Assembly: GCA_963698735.1 (NCBI GenBank)
Contig: CAVOSA010000007.1
Location: 1-64,000, forward strand
DNA from: RPQJ01 sp963698735
GTDB taxonomy: Bacteria; Pseudomonadota; Gammaproteobacteria; Steroidobacterales; Steroidobacteraceae
Direction: 5' to 3'
Length of the DNA stretch: 64,000 nucleotides
Shown piece by piece: positions 1 to 6,251 of the stretch. The position numbers were made by a program, and so were the translations under genes. The notes beneath the pieces were generated by a model. The model had not been told where the DNA came from and did no database searches. It was given only the letters and a program-made list of their open reading frames with translations. How positions within the stretch are numbered: position 1 is the first letter of the stretch; the number at the start of each line of letters is the position of its first letter.

Positions 1-50
1 CTACCATCGAATCGAAGCGAACCGCCCCTCTGGGGCCGTTTTGCTTTGCG
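1..50 (+). repeat. 50-bp direct repeat, copy 1, ending in a terminator hairpin
   Basis: Positions 1-50 match 4587-4636 at 49 of 50 bases; the one difference is C23 versus G4609. The copy contains a hairpin with arms 20-28 and 32-40 around a TCT loop, followed by TTTTGC. The C23 change creates one mismatch in the stem, so this copy is a slightly weakened intrinsic terminator. The repeat may extend left of the window. It either ends a transcript that starts outside the window or marks one end of a duplicated or inserted segment. Confidence 0.75.
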
Positions 51-94
51 GCCCTACGAAATCGCTTCCGATCGGGTCACTACGTCATCTCGAC

Positions 95-328
95 TCATTT
101 GTCAGAAGCGGTTTGCGCAAGGCGCTCGGCCAGCCAGACCTTGATGATTGACTGGCGCGTGACACCGAGGCGACCAGCTTCCCTGTCGAGCGACTCGATC
201 ATCCAGGACGGGAAATCGACATTGACCCGCTTCTGCTCCTGCAACGGCCTGCGTGCCTTCGAGAGATCCAAGGCGGCGGTGACGTCCTTGCCGCTATCGA
301 AGTCTGCGTCAAATTTCTTAGCCTTCAT
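95..328 (-). CDS. brnA: BrnA-type antitoxin
   Basis: A 77-residue protein beginning MKAKKFDADFDSGKD. Its C-terminal half (VNVDFPSWMIESLDREAGRL then GVTRQSIIKVWLAERL) has the ribbon-helix-helix layout of BrnA/CopG-like DNA-binding antitoxins: a short beta strand followed by two helices. The start at 328 overlaps the end of the upstream toxin gene by 11 bases, the usual translational coupling of brnT-brnA. By family knowledge BrnA neutralises BrnT and, with it, represses the operon promoter. A longer in-frame start exists at 433 but would lie deep inside brnT, so it was rejected. Confidence 0.85.
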   Translation of the reverse strand: MKAKKFDADFDSGKDVTAALDLSKARRPLQEQKRVNVDFPSWMIESLDREAGRLGVTRQSIIKVWLAERLAQTASDK

Positions 329-575
329 ACAGGGCCACCTCTTCAGGACGTGAGCGGCGCACGGAGATGATCCGGATGTTCTCACCTCGGTAGGTGATGA
401 CGGCCGACCAGTGCTTAGCACCGATACGCCCAATCACCAGGTACCGCGGCTCATCGACGGTAATGGCCGGAATCTCGATCAGGTACGGATCGCGCCAGAG
501 TTCTTGAGACTGGACGAAGTCGATACCATGCTTCCCAGCATTGGCGCGGCTCTTGGGCTCGTCGAACTCAAACAT
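318..575 (-). CDS. brnT: BrnT-type ribonuclease toxin
   Basis: An 85-residue protein with the BrnT pattern: N-terminal FEFDEPKSRANAGKHGIDF, then a central strand RYLVIGRIGAKHWSAVITYR, and the C-terminal IRIISVRRSRPEE. BrnT toxins are RelE-fold RNases that inhibit translation, and this one has the normal family length. It is the first gene of a toxin-antitoxin operon with brnA. A 19-bp palindrome lies directly on the start codon and is the likely autoregulatory operator. There is no room for a Shine-Dalgarno sequence if transcription starts from the TATA-like element inside that palindrome, so translation may be leaderless. Confidence 0.87.
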   Translation of the reverse strand: MFEFDEPKSRANAGKHGIDFVQSQELWRDPYLIEIPAITVDEPRYLVIGRIGAKHWSAVITYRGENIRIISVRRSRPEEVALYEG

Positions 576-593
576 GGTATAAAAACTATACCA
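575..593 (-). promoter_or_regulatory. brnTA operator/promoter palindrome
   Basis: TGGTATAAAAACTATACCA is a perfect inverted repeat with 7-bp arms (575-581, 587-593) and a 5-bp spacer. On the minus strand it contains TATAGT, a good -10 element, with TTGCAC 15 bases upstream as a possible -35. The palindrome's inner edge touches the brnT ATG (573-575). Binding of the BrnT-BrnA complex here would block both promoter and start codon. The promoter and repressor roles are inferred. Confidence 0.6.
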
Positions 594-1084
594 TTATTGC
601 TCGAAGTGCAATCGGCCGGTGCGGCAGCGGCGGGAGTTCGGCGGTCGAAGTCCGTACCTCGAACGGGTACCGGTTGCGGCATGGCAGTCGACGGTTTCTC
701 GACACACCGGCGAAGGCCGGCTTTGCGGCGCCAGCGCCGACTGGCGGCAACCGGCCAGGAGCAGCCGTAGAGCCAAGCCGCCCAAAGCAGTCCCTCATTG
801 GCTCGACGCTCTGCAGCCAACCGACGTCGGCGGAGTTCGGTACCGCCTCTCACCAGTGGTGGGCACCCCGCGTGTCGCCCGCGCACGACATCCCCGTCGC
901 GCTCGCGGACTTCACCGTGAAGTGTCCGGTCCCTGCATGAAGGCACGTCGACGAATGAACTGGTCTTGCTCGATACGCCCCGGGGGTAAGATAAAACTGT
1001 GACATCGATCCCGATGAGCGATCGAACGAACGGTGCCCGCGCAATCGTCGACCATTCCAAACAATTGAGCATGAGGTGGTGAAC
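594..1084. other. Intergenic, no recognisable gene
   Basis: About 490 bases between brnT and the first DUF1254 gene. The open frames here are low-complexity, Arg/Pro-rich translations without start context or recognisable domains. A GAGG Shine-Dalgarno at 1073-1076 belongs to the next gene. I see no RNA gene or mobile-element end. Confidence 0.5.
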
Positions 1085-2518
1085 ATGAGTGCCCCGAAGA
1101 GATCCCTCGAGAGCGCGACCCTGGCAGGCGACGAACTGATCAGCACACCCATCGGCGACATCGAGCTACGCCACAGCTACTTCGACGACGACGCCTCCCG
1201 CAGGCTGTTCGACGAGATGGACTATCAGCGCGCATGCCAGGCCTACATCTGGAGTACTCCGATCGTCAGCATGACCACGTTTCGCCTCCGCCAGTGCAAG
1301 GCCTACGGCGTGAAGGGAGCCACCGACTTCGTCGTCCTGAATTCGCTCAAGGAGAAGCGGGGCGTCGTCACGGCCAATCTGACCACCCCCTACATTCTGC
1401 AGTTCACGAGCCTCAAGGAGGGGCCGCTGGTGGTCGAGTATCCCGCCGGCATGACGGCCGGGGGCTTCATCGACCTGTGGCAGCGCCCGGTGGCGGATAC
1501 GGGTCTGACCGGTCCCGATGAGGGCAAGGGCAGCACCTACGTCGTCGTGGGACCGAACGACGACCCGAAGGCCTACGAGAGGCCGGGCGTCTTCGTATTC
1601 CAGAGCGCCACCAACAGCCTCCTCTTCGGCGCGCGCATCCTCGAACCCGATCCGTCCTATTACGCGCGTTTCAAGTCCAGCCTGAAGATGGGCAGGCACG
1701 GAACGTCTCCCGCGACCTGCCGGTTCATCGAGCACGGCGACGTCGAGTGGAGCGCAACCGCTCCGCGCGGTCTCGAGTACTGGCAGGTCCTTGCGGAAGC
1801 GATCCGGGACGAGCCGGTGCGCGCGGTCGACAAGTCCTGGATGGCGATGCTGCTGCCCTTGGGCATCGAAACGGGCAAGCCCTTCCAGCCCGACGCGCGG
1901 CAGAAGTCCATCCTGCTGAAGGGCGCGGCGATGGGCGAACTGATGGCCCGCAACCTGCAGGTCAACCCGCGCTTCACCGAGCCGTACTGGAAGAGCACCC
2001 ACTGGTACAAGAGCTTCGATTTCACCATCCCGCAGGAGACGGAGACCCGCGTCGAGCTGGACGAGCGCACGACATGGTTCTACGAGGCCGTCACCAGCAG
2101 CGAGGGCATGGTCAACCCGGTGGTCGGAAAGGGCCAAGTGTACATGACGACCAAGCGCGACGCGACGGGAGCCCTGTTGCGCGCCGACAGGACCTACAAG
2201 CTGCACGTGCCGAAGGACGTCCCCGTCGGACAATTCTGGTCGTTGACGCTCTACAGCGAGGACACCCGCCGGCCGTACGACAACGGCGGCACCGAGATCC
2301 GCAGCACCAGTCTCGACAGCAAGTTGAAGGACCTGAAGCGAAACGCCGACGGCAGCGTCGACCTCTACATCGGCGCGAAGGCGCCTGCGGGGTTCGAGAG
2401 CAACTTCATGAAGACCGTGGCCGAGGACGGCTGGTTCGTCTACTTCCGCCTGTATGCCCCGCTGCAGGCCTTCTTCGACAAGACGTTCAGCCTGGCCGAT
2501 TTCGAAATGATCGACTGA
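1085..2518 (+). CDS. DUF1254/DUF1214 domain protein, copy 1
   Basis: A 477-residue protein. The N-terminal DUF1254 region (about residues 30-150) has the family pattern NLTTPYILQFTSLKEGPLVV and LWQRPVADTGLTGPDEGKG. The C-terminal DUF1214 region (about 350-470) has VPKDVPVGQFWSLTLYSED, SVDLYIGAKAP and FVYFRLYAPLQAFFDK. The molecular function of the family is not established. GTG codons at 1076 and 1079 are in frame, but the GAGG at 1073-1076 is spaced properly for the ATG at 1085. No signal peptide is visible, although many relatives are secreted. It is followed after 86 bases by a second member of the family, probably in one transcript. Confidence 0.85.
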   Translation: MSAPKRSLESATLAGDELISTPIGDIELRHSYFDDDASRRLFDEMDYQRACQAYIWSTPIVSMTTFRLRQCKAYGVKGATDFVVLNSLKEKRGVVTANLTTPYILQFTSLKEGPLVVEYPAGMTAGGFIDLWQRPVADTGLTGPDEGKGSTYVVVGPNDDPKAYERPGVFVFQSATNSLLFGARILEPDPSYYARFKSSLKMGRHGTSPATCRFIEHGDVEWSATAPRGLEYWQVLAEAIRDEPVRAVDKSWMAMLLPLGIETGKPFQPDARQKSILLKGAAMGELMARNLQVNPRFTEPYWKSTHWYKSFDFTIPQETETRVELDERTTWFYEAVTSSEGMVNPVVGKGQVYMTTKRDATGALLRADRTYKLHVPKDVPVGQFWSLTLYSEDTRRPYDNGGTEIRSTSLDSKLKDLKRNADGSVDLYIGAKAPAGFESNFMKTVAEDGWFVYFRLYAPLQAFFDKTFSLADFEMID

Positions 2519-2604
2519 GGTACCGCGCGCCAAGAGCGCAGGAGATCGGAAGCTCAGCCGGCCACGGAACGTACCTTCGCAGCCACGACCATATCGGAGC
2601 GACG

Positions 2605-4089
2605 ATGAACACCACGGAAACAGAGTCCATTCGGCACCAGGCGAAGATCGCCGCCCTTCCTCTCGTGGAAAACCGAGCCACCGCGGATACGGCGCAGACG
2701 CTTCGAGATGAGCTGCTCTACCACCGTGCCGCGCAGACGTACCTCTGGGCGTTGCCGCTCATCAACACGCTCGGCATGAAGGTAGGCTCCGAGAAGACGT
2801 TCGGCGAGGGGTACAACGTCTTGCCGGTGTGGAAGAAGCGCCTTGACGCCAAGACGCTTGTGACCACGCCAAACTCGGACGTGATCTATGCGATGAGCTA
2901 CGTCGATCTCGGCAAGGACGGCCCGCTCGTGTTTGAAGCCCCGCCGATGCTCCAGGGGATCCTGTTGGACTTCTGGCAACGGCCGATCCCCGTCGATGGC
3001 GGCAAGTACGCCGGCGACGTCGGCTTCTTCGGCCCGGATGAGGGGAAGGGCGGCAAGTTCCTGCTTCTGCCACCGGGCTACAAGGGCGAGGTCCCCGAAG
3101 GCTGCTTTGCCTGCCGCTCGGGCACGAACAACGTGTTCGTGTTTCTCCGCGCGTTCTACGCGGATGCGGGCAACCTGCAACCTCCGGTCGATCTGATCGG
3201 GAAAACGAAAATCTACCCGCTCAAGGGCGAAGCCAAGCCGATGAAGTTCCCCGACGCCTCGGGCGTGCCGGCGAACATGCTGCCGATCAGCGACGCGACC
3301 GCCTTCGACCAACTGAAGAAGCTGGTGGACGCCGAAGGGCCGCACCTGGCCGATCCGGACTGGATGGGCATGCTTGCCGGACTCGGCATCGTGAAGGGGG
3401 AACCGTTCCAGCCGGACGAACGCACGCGGGGCATCCTCGACCGCGCGGCGAAGTCGGCGTATCAGATGAGCCGGGTGATCGCCTTCGATGAGGTCGTGTC
3501 CGGTCGGTCGTTCCGGATGTACCCCGACCGCCGCTGGGTCAATCCGATGGCCGATGCGACGGCGGAGAAGCCGAGCGGCAAGCTCGACCTGAGTTGGCGG
3601 CGGGTGGATCGCGGCGGGGCTCTCGATGTCGATTGCCGCCCCTGGTTCTTCTCGAACTACTACTCGGTCAGTCCCGGCATGCTCTCGCAGATTCCCGGCA
3701 AGGGAGCGTTCTACGTCATCGTCTTCACCGATAGCGATGGCGTGCCGTTGACTGGCGGGACGAACTACAAGTTGAACCTTCCGAAGGACGTGCCGGCCGC
3801 GAACTTCTGGTCCGTGACGCTGTATGAGGCCGAGAACGCCTCGGGCCTTGCCAACGGCCAGCCCTTCCCATCGCTCGGATCGCGCGACTTGCCGGTCCAG
3901 AACGCCGACGGCAGTACGGATCTCTACCTCGGGCCGAAAGCCCTGGAGGGCAAGGAGACGAACTGGCTCGCCACGGTGTCCGGAAGAGGGTACTTCGCCG
4001 TTCTGCGGCTCTACGGGCCGACCGAACCGGCGCTCACGAAGACCTGGAAACCCGGCGACATCGAGTTGACGGCGTCAGGCGCGAAGTAG
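2605..4089 (+). CDS. DUF1254/DUF1214 domain protein, copy 2
   Basis: A 494-residue protein starting MNTTETESIRHQAK, with GGAG at 2596-2599 five bases before the ATG. It has the same two-domain architecture as its neighbour: TTPNSDVIYAMSYVDLGKDG, DFWQRPIPVDGG and FFGPDEGKGGKFLLLPPGY in DUF1254, then NLPKDVPAANFWSVTLYE and STDLYLGPKALEG in DUF1214. The two are clearly paralogous but diverged, and this one keeps the more typical family sequence. The frame stays open far upstream (to 1747), but that stretch overlaps copy 1 and is spurious. Function unknown; no signal peptide seen. Confidence 0.87.
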   Translation: MNTTETESIRHQAKIAALPLVENRATADTAQTLRDELLYHRAAQTYLWALPLINTLGMKVGSEKTFGEGYNVLPVWKKRLDAKTLVTTPNSDVIYAMSYVDLGKDGPLVFEAPPMLQGILLDFWQRPIPVDGGKYAGDVGFFGPDEGKGGKFLLLPPGYKGEVPEGCFACRSGTNNVFVFLRAFYADAGNLQPPVDLIGKTKIYPLKGEAKPMKFPDASGVPANMLPISDATAFDQLKKLVDAEGPHLADPDWMGMLAGLGIVKGEPFQPDERTRGILDRAAKSAYQMSRVIAFDEVVSGRSFRMYPDRRWVNPMADATAEKPSGKLDLSWRRVDRGGALDVDCRPWFFSNYYSVSPGMLSQIPGKGAFYVIVFTDSDGVPLTGGTNYKLNLPKDVPAANFWSVTLYEAENASGLANGQPFPSLGSRDLPVQNADGSTDLYLGPKALEGKETNWLATVSGRGYFAVLRLYGPTEPALTKTWKPGDIELTASGAK

Positions 4090-4230
4090 CATCCGTCGCA
4101 CCAGCGGAGGCAAAGATCGAGTTAGTGACTTGGCACTTACCGTCCAAAGTACGATGGATCGCCGGCCACGGGGCGCGTTGGGCTATCCGCGAACGTCTGC
4201 TCTTCCGAATCAAGTCCGGCCGCTGTGGGT

Positions 4231-4451
4231 CTATTCTGTTGAAAAACTCGGTTTCAGCACAGGGGCGAAAAATCTCCCGCGATATGGCGCAATTTGATCG
4301 CCAAGTGCCGAGGGGCTACCGCCCGAAAGTGTTCGTCTTACCTGAAACGTCTCTGTTGGGTTCGACGGAAAGTTGCCGGATATTCTCGCTCTTGACACCC
4401 TGCAGGCGAAAAAACGCTCGTGTCGAAAAGCCGGGTTTTTCAACAGAATAG
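4231..4451. mobile_element. MITE-like element, 221 bp
   Basis: The left end reads CTATTCTGTTGAAAAACTCGG (from 4231). The reverse complement of the right end reads CTATTCTGTTGAAAAACCCGG (from 4451). These terminal inverted repeats share 17 consecutive bases, then diverge slightly. No transposase fits inside; the 70-codon minus frame has no known domain. If the element proper starts at TTCTG, the outer CTA/TAG could be part of a CTAG-type target duplication. The element is probably mobilised by an IS5/IS1182-like transposase elsewhere; that family assignment is inference. Confidence 0.7.
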
Positions 4452-4548
4452 GTCGGAAGCGACTGCATGACTGGGCGACCGGTGGCGCGCGGATGAGGCG
4501 GCTTGGAACTAAAGCCCTAAGTGGCCGAATCTAAGGCAATTTTTGTTA

Positions 4549-4636
4549 GGTCCAACGGAACTGCTTGGACCGGTAGCAGGCCCCCGCTACCATCGAATCG
4601 AAGCGAACGGCCCCTCTGGGGCCGTTTTGCTTTGCG
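4549..4636 (+). ncRNA. Candidate structured small RNA or RNA 3' end (three hairpins plus terminator); holds repeat copy 2
   Basis: Three hairpins follow one another: GGTCCAA/TTGGACC (4549-4555, 4565-4571), GGTAGC/GCTACC (4572-4577, 4586-4591) and AACGGCCCC/GGGGCCGTT (4606-4614, 4618-4626) followed by TTTGC. The last is a strong intrinsic terminator; the first two abut with no gap. The segment 4587-4636 repeats window positions 1-50. No open reading frame explains it, and I do not recognise the RNA family. It could be a small RNA, the 3' end of a longer structured RNA, or an integration target. Confidence 0.45.
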
Positions 4637-4721
4637 CTCTCCTGCCCATCCCCGGTTGCGCGAGGCACGGGTGACGGCACATGCTGCGTTGGCCAACACA
4701 GGCTAGCAAACGAGTAGTCAA

Positions 4722-4961
4722 GTGAAACGACCAGATCAGGTCTGCGAGAGTTGCTGGCGCGTGAGCAGGGCATCGCCGGTCCCGGTGACCGAGATCGCCT
4801 GCCACCACAACAAGGTGCTCGCGACATGGCATGCGGATACGGACGAGTGGACATACCAGCATCGCGTCGCCCGTAAGCGTCCCACCCAGAAGCAGAGCGA
4901 GCAGTTGGCGAAGATGTTCGACCAGGCAAGCTCCGCGACCCGACGTCGGGATGAGCCGTGA
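4722..4961 (+). CDS. Possible small hypothetical protein
   Basis: A 79-codon frame from GTG 4722. It has an N-terminal C-X2-C (CESC), a CHH further on, and a charged helical C-terminus (RPTQKQSEQLAKMFDQASSA) that looks protein-like. It ends 33 bases before the next gene and could be co-transcribed with it. There is no convincing Shine-Dalgarno and no recognised family. Real coding is only a possibility. Confidence 0.3.
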   Translation: MKRPDQVCESCWRVSRASPVPVTEIACHHNKVLATWHADTDEWTYQHRVARKRPTQKQSEQLAKMFDQASSATRRRDEP

Positions 4962-4994
4962 CAACACGCATCGCACGGCAGGGGGCCTCACGCT

Positions 4995-5528
4995 ATGGAC
5001 ACCGTCACTATCAATCGAGCGCCAGTCTTGACGTTATGGGCTGCCGTGGTTGCGGAGCGTCTGGGATTCGATCGCGACGAGGCGCTTACGCTTGGCAAGT
5101 CTGTCGCCGGACTGACCGCACAGTCGAAGGGCCAAAAGCTCGGGATCTTTACGCCCTCGCCTGACGCTATACGCCGGCAGCGAGCGGAGAAGGCGAGAGT
5201 CGCGGGCGTGTTCCACGTCGCGCTCCTGGGCCGGGCGGTGCCCGTTTTGCACACCGACGAGGGCCTGCGGGCTGTGGACAAGGACCAGAAGCCAGTGTCC
5301 CCCGCGAGCGTCCAGAAATACCTCGTAGCGAAGTTCGGCGATGCGCTGCCTGCGGTGCGGCGCGCGATGGAATTACTCGCAAAGTCACAGGACCGCGAGG
5401 CGTTGGCCGAGGAAGCATTCCGGCTCTACGAGGCGTTTCGGCCCGGGGTGCCGGCGGGCGAGTCAGGGTGGGGAGCGAAGGGGACGCTGAGCCTCAATAA
5501 AATCGAGAAGTTGGCACGTAGGACCTGA
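4995..5528 (+). CDS. Hypothetical protein, helical, 177 aa
   Basis: A 177-residue cytosolic protein of unknown function starting MDTVTINRAPVLTLWAAVVA, with a run of G about ten bases upstream. The sequence is mostly predicted helix: an N-terminal segment ERLGFDRDEALTLGKSVAGL, a basic stretch PSPDAIRRQRAEKAR, and a C-terminal region VQKYLVAKFGDALPAVRRAM. The pattern resembles small conserved proteins of unknown function in proteobacteria and actinobacteria, but I cannot name a family. A terminator follows at 5595-5615, so the gene ends its own transcript. Confidence 0.7.
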   Translation: MDTVTINRAPVLTLWAAVVAERLGFDRDEALTLGKSVAGLTAQSKGQKLGIFTPSPDAIRRQRAEKARVAGVFHVALLGRAVPVLHTDEGLRAVDKDQKPVSPASVQKYLVAKFGDALPAVRRAMELLAKSQDREALAEEAFRLYEAFRPGVPAGESGWGAKGTLSLNKIEKLARRT

Positions 5529-5594
5529 GTGGCAGGACTGGTTGCTGTTCGCACCGCGGGACTGAGGTCATCGGACCGCGGTAATTAAGGGCGG

Positions 5595-5615
5595 CCCCGC
5601 GCCGGGGTTTTGTTT
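5595..5615 (+). terminator. Intrinsic terminator of the 4995-5528 gene
   Basis: CCCCG (5595-5599), CGC loop, CGGGG (5603-5607), then TTTTGTTT. Stem and U-tract are appropriately placed 67 bases after the stop codon. Confidence 0.65.
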
Positions 5616-5960
5616 CTGCTGGACTGCAAGTGCGTCCTGGCAGCGGGTGCAGACGGTCGGTGTCCGGTAACTCGTTGCCGCACTCGGGACCAAAGCAGGT
5701 CGCATCGAGTGTGCTGCGCATCGGTGGCGCAGTTGTTGATGATTTGCGGTACCGACGGGCAGGGCTTGCTGCTGCGACATTGCCGTAGAAGCAAGCTGTC
5801 CCTGAATTGCGACACATTCAGGCTTGCCGCAGTTGTGCGATTGACCATACTTCCCCCACGCCGTTCAGGCCTGTGATGACCCCGGGAAGAGGGGGAACTG
5901 CGCAGGTCATGGTTACGGCGACGATTCACCACTTTTCGGTGAATCTCGGCCATTCGGCCG
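5616..5960. other. Intergenic leader region before the riboswitch
   Basis: No credible gene. An inverted repeat GATTCACC/GGTGAATC (5923-5930, 5938-5945) lies 15 bases before the riboswitch and could be a terminator-like hairpin or a protein site. The promoter of the riboswitch transcript should lie here, but I cannot place it with confidence. Confidence 0.4.
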
Positions 5961-6046
5961 AACGCTGACAAAGGCAAACCCGCCGTGAGGCGGGGGCGCA
6001 AAACCTCCGGTCCTCGGGAATTTTCTGAGGATAGCGGGGCTGCCGG
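5961..6046 (+). promoter_or_regulatory. Cyclic di-GMP-I (GEMM-I) riboswitch
   Basis: The aptamer signature is complete: GGCAAACC (5973-5980); a P2 hairpin closed by a GTGA (GNRA) tetraloop between CCGCC and GGCGG; GGCGCAAAACCTCCGG (5995-6010), which holds the conserved ACGCAAA-like joining segment and tetraloop receptor; a P3 arm TCCTC/GAGGA; and ATAGCGGGGCTGCC (6031-6044). These are the conserved blocks of the GEMM-I class. The next gene downstream (start 6252) encodes a secreted Ig-repeat protein, a typical target of these switches. About 205 bases separate aptamer and start codon, enough for an expression platform, but no clear terminator or anti-terminator pair is evident. Confidence 0.9.
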
Positions 6047-6251
6047 CAATAGATCGCTGCCCAAGGTCTGTTCGACCTTTCGAGCATCAGCCCGCGCATC
6101 CCGCTTCGGTCCTGCCGCCAACGGCCGGGGTCACTTTGCGTCGTCCTTGAGTCAACACTTCGGCGCGTCGAAGGCGTTCGCATTGAAAAAATATGGGGGC
6201 TGACCAAAGCGCGCGATCGCCTCGAGTGATCGCGCAGGGGTGCCCACAGCA

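Noticed and set aside
1747..2604. Extension of the second DUF1254 gene upstream through the first one
   Set aside because: The added 286 residues are out-of-frame translation of copy 1 (Arg/Gly/Pro-rich), and ATG 2605 has a Shine-Dalgarno and the family N-terminus.
4231..4443. A 70-codon frame inside the MITE as a gene
   Set aside because: It begins within the terminal inverted repeat and resembles no protein; it is more likely a by-product of the element's palindromic structure.
5585..6121. A 178-codon minus frame across the riboswitch
   Set aside because: It covers the terminator and the aptamer, whose RNA conservation explains the sequence; no protein features.
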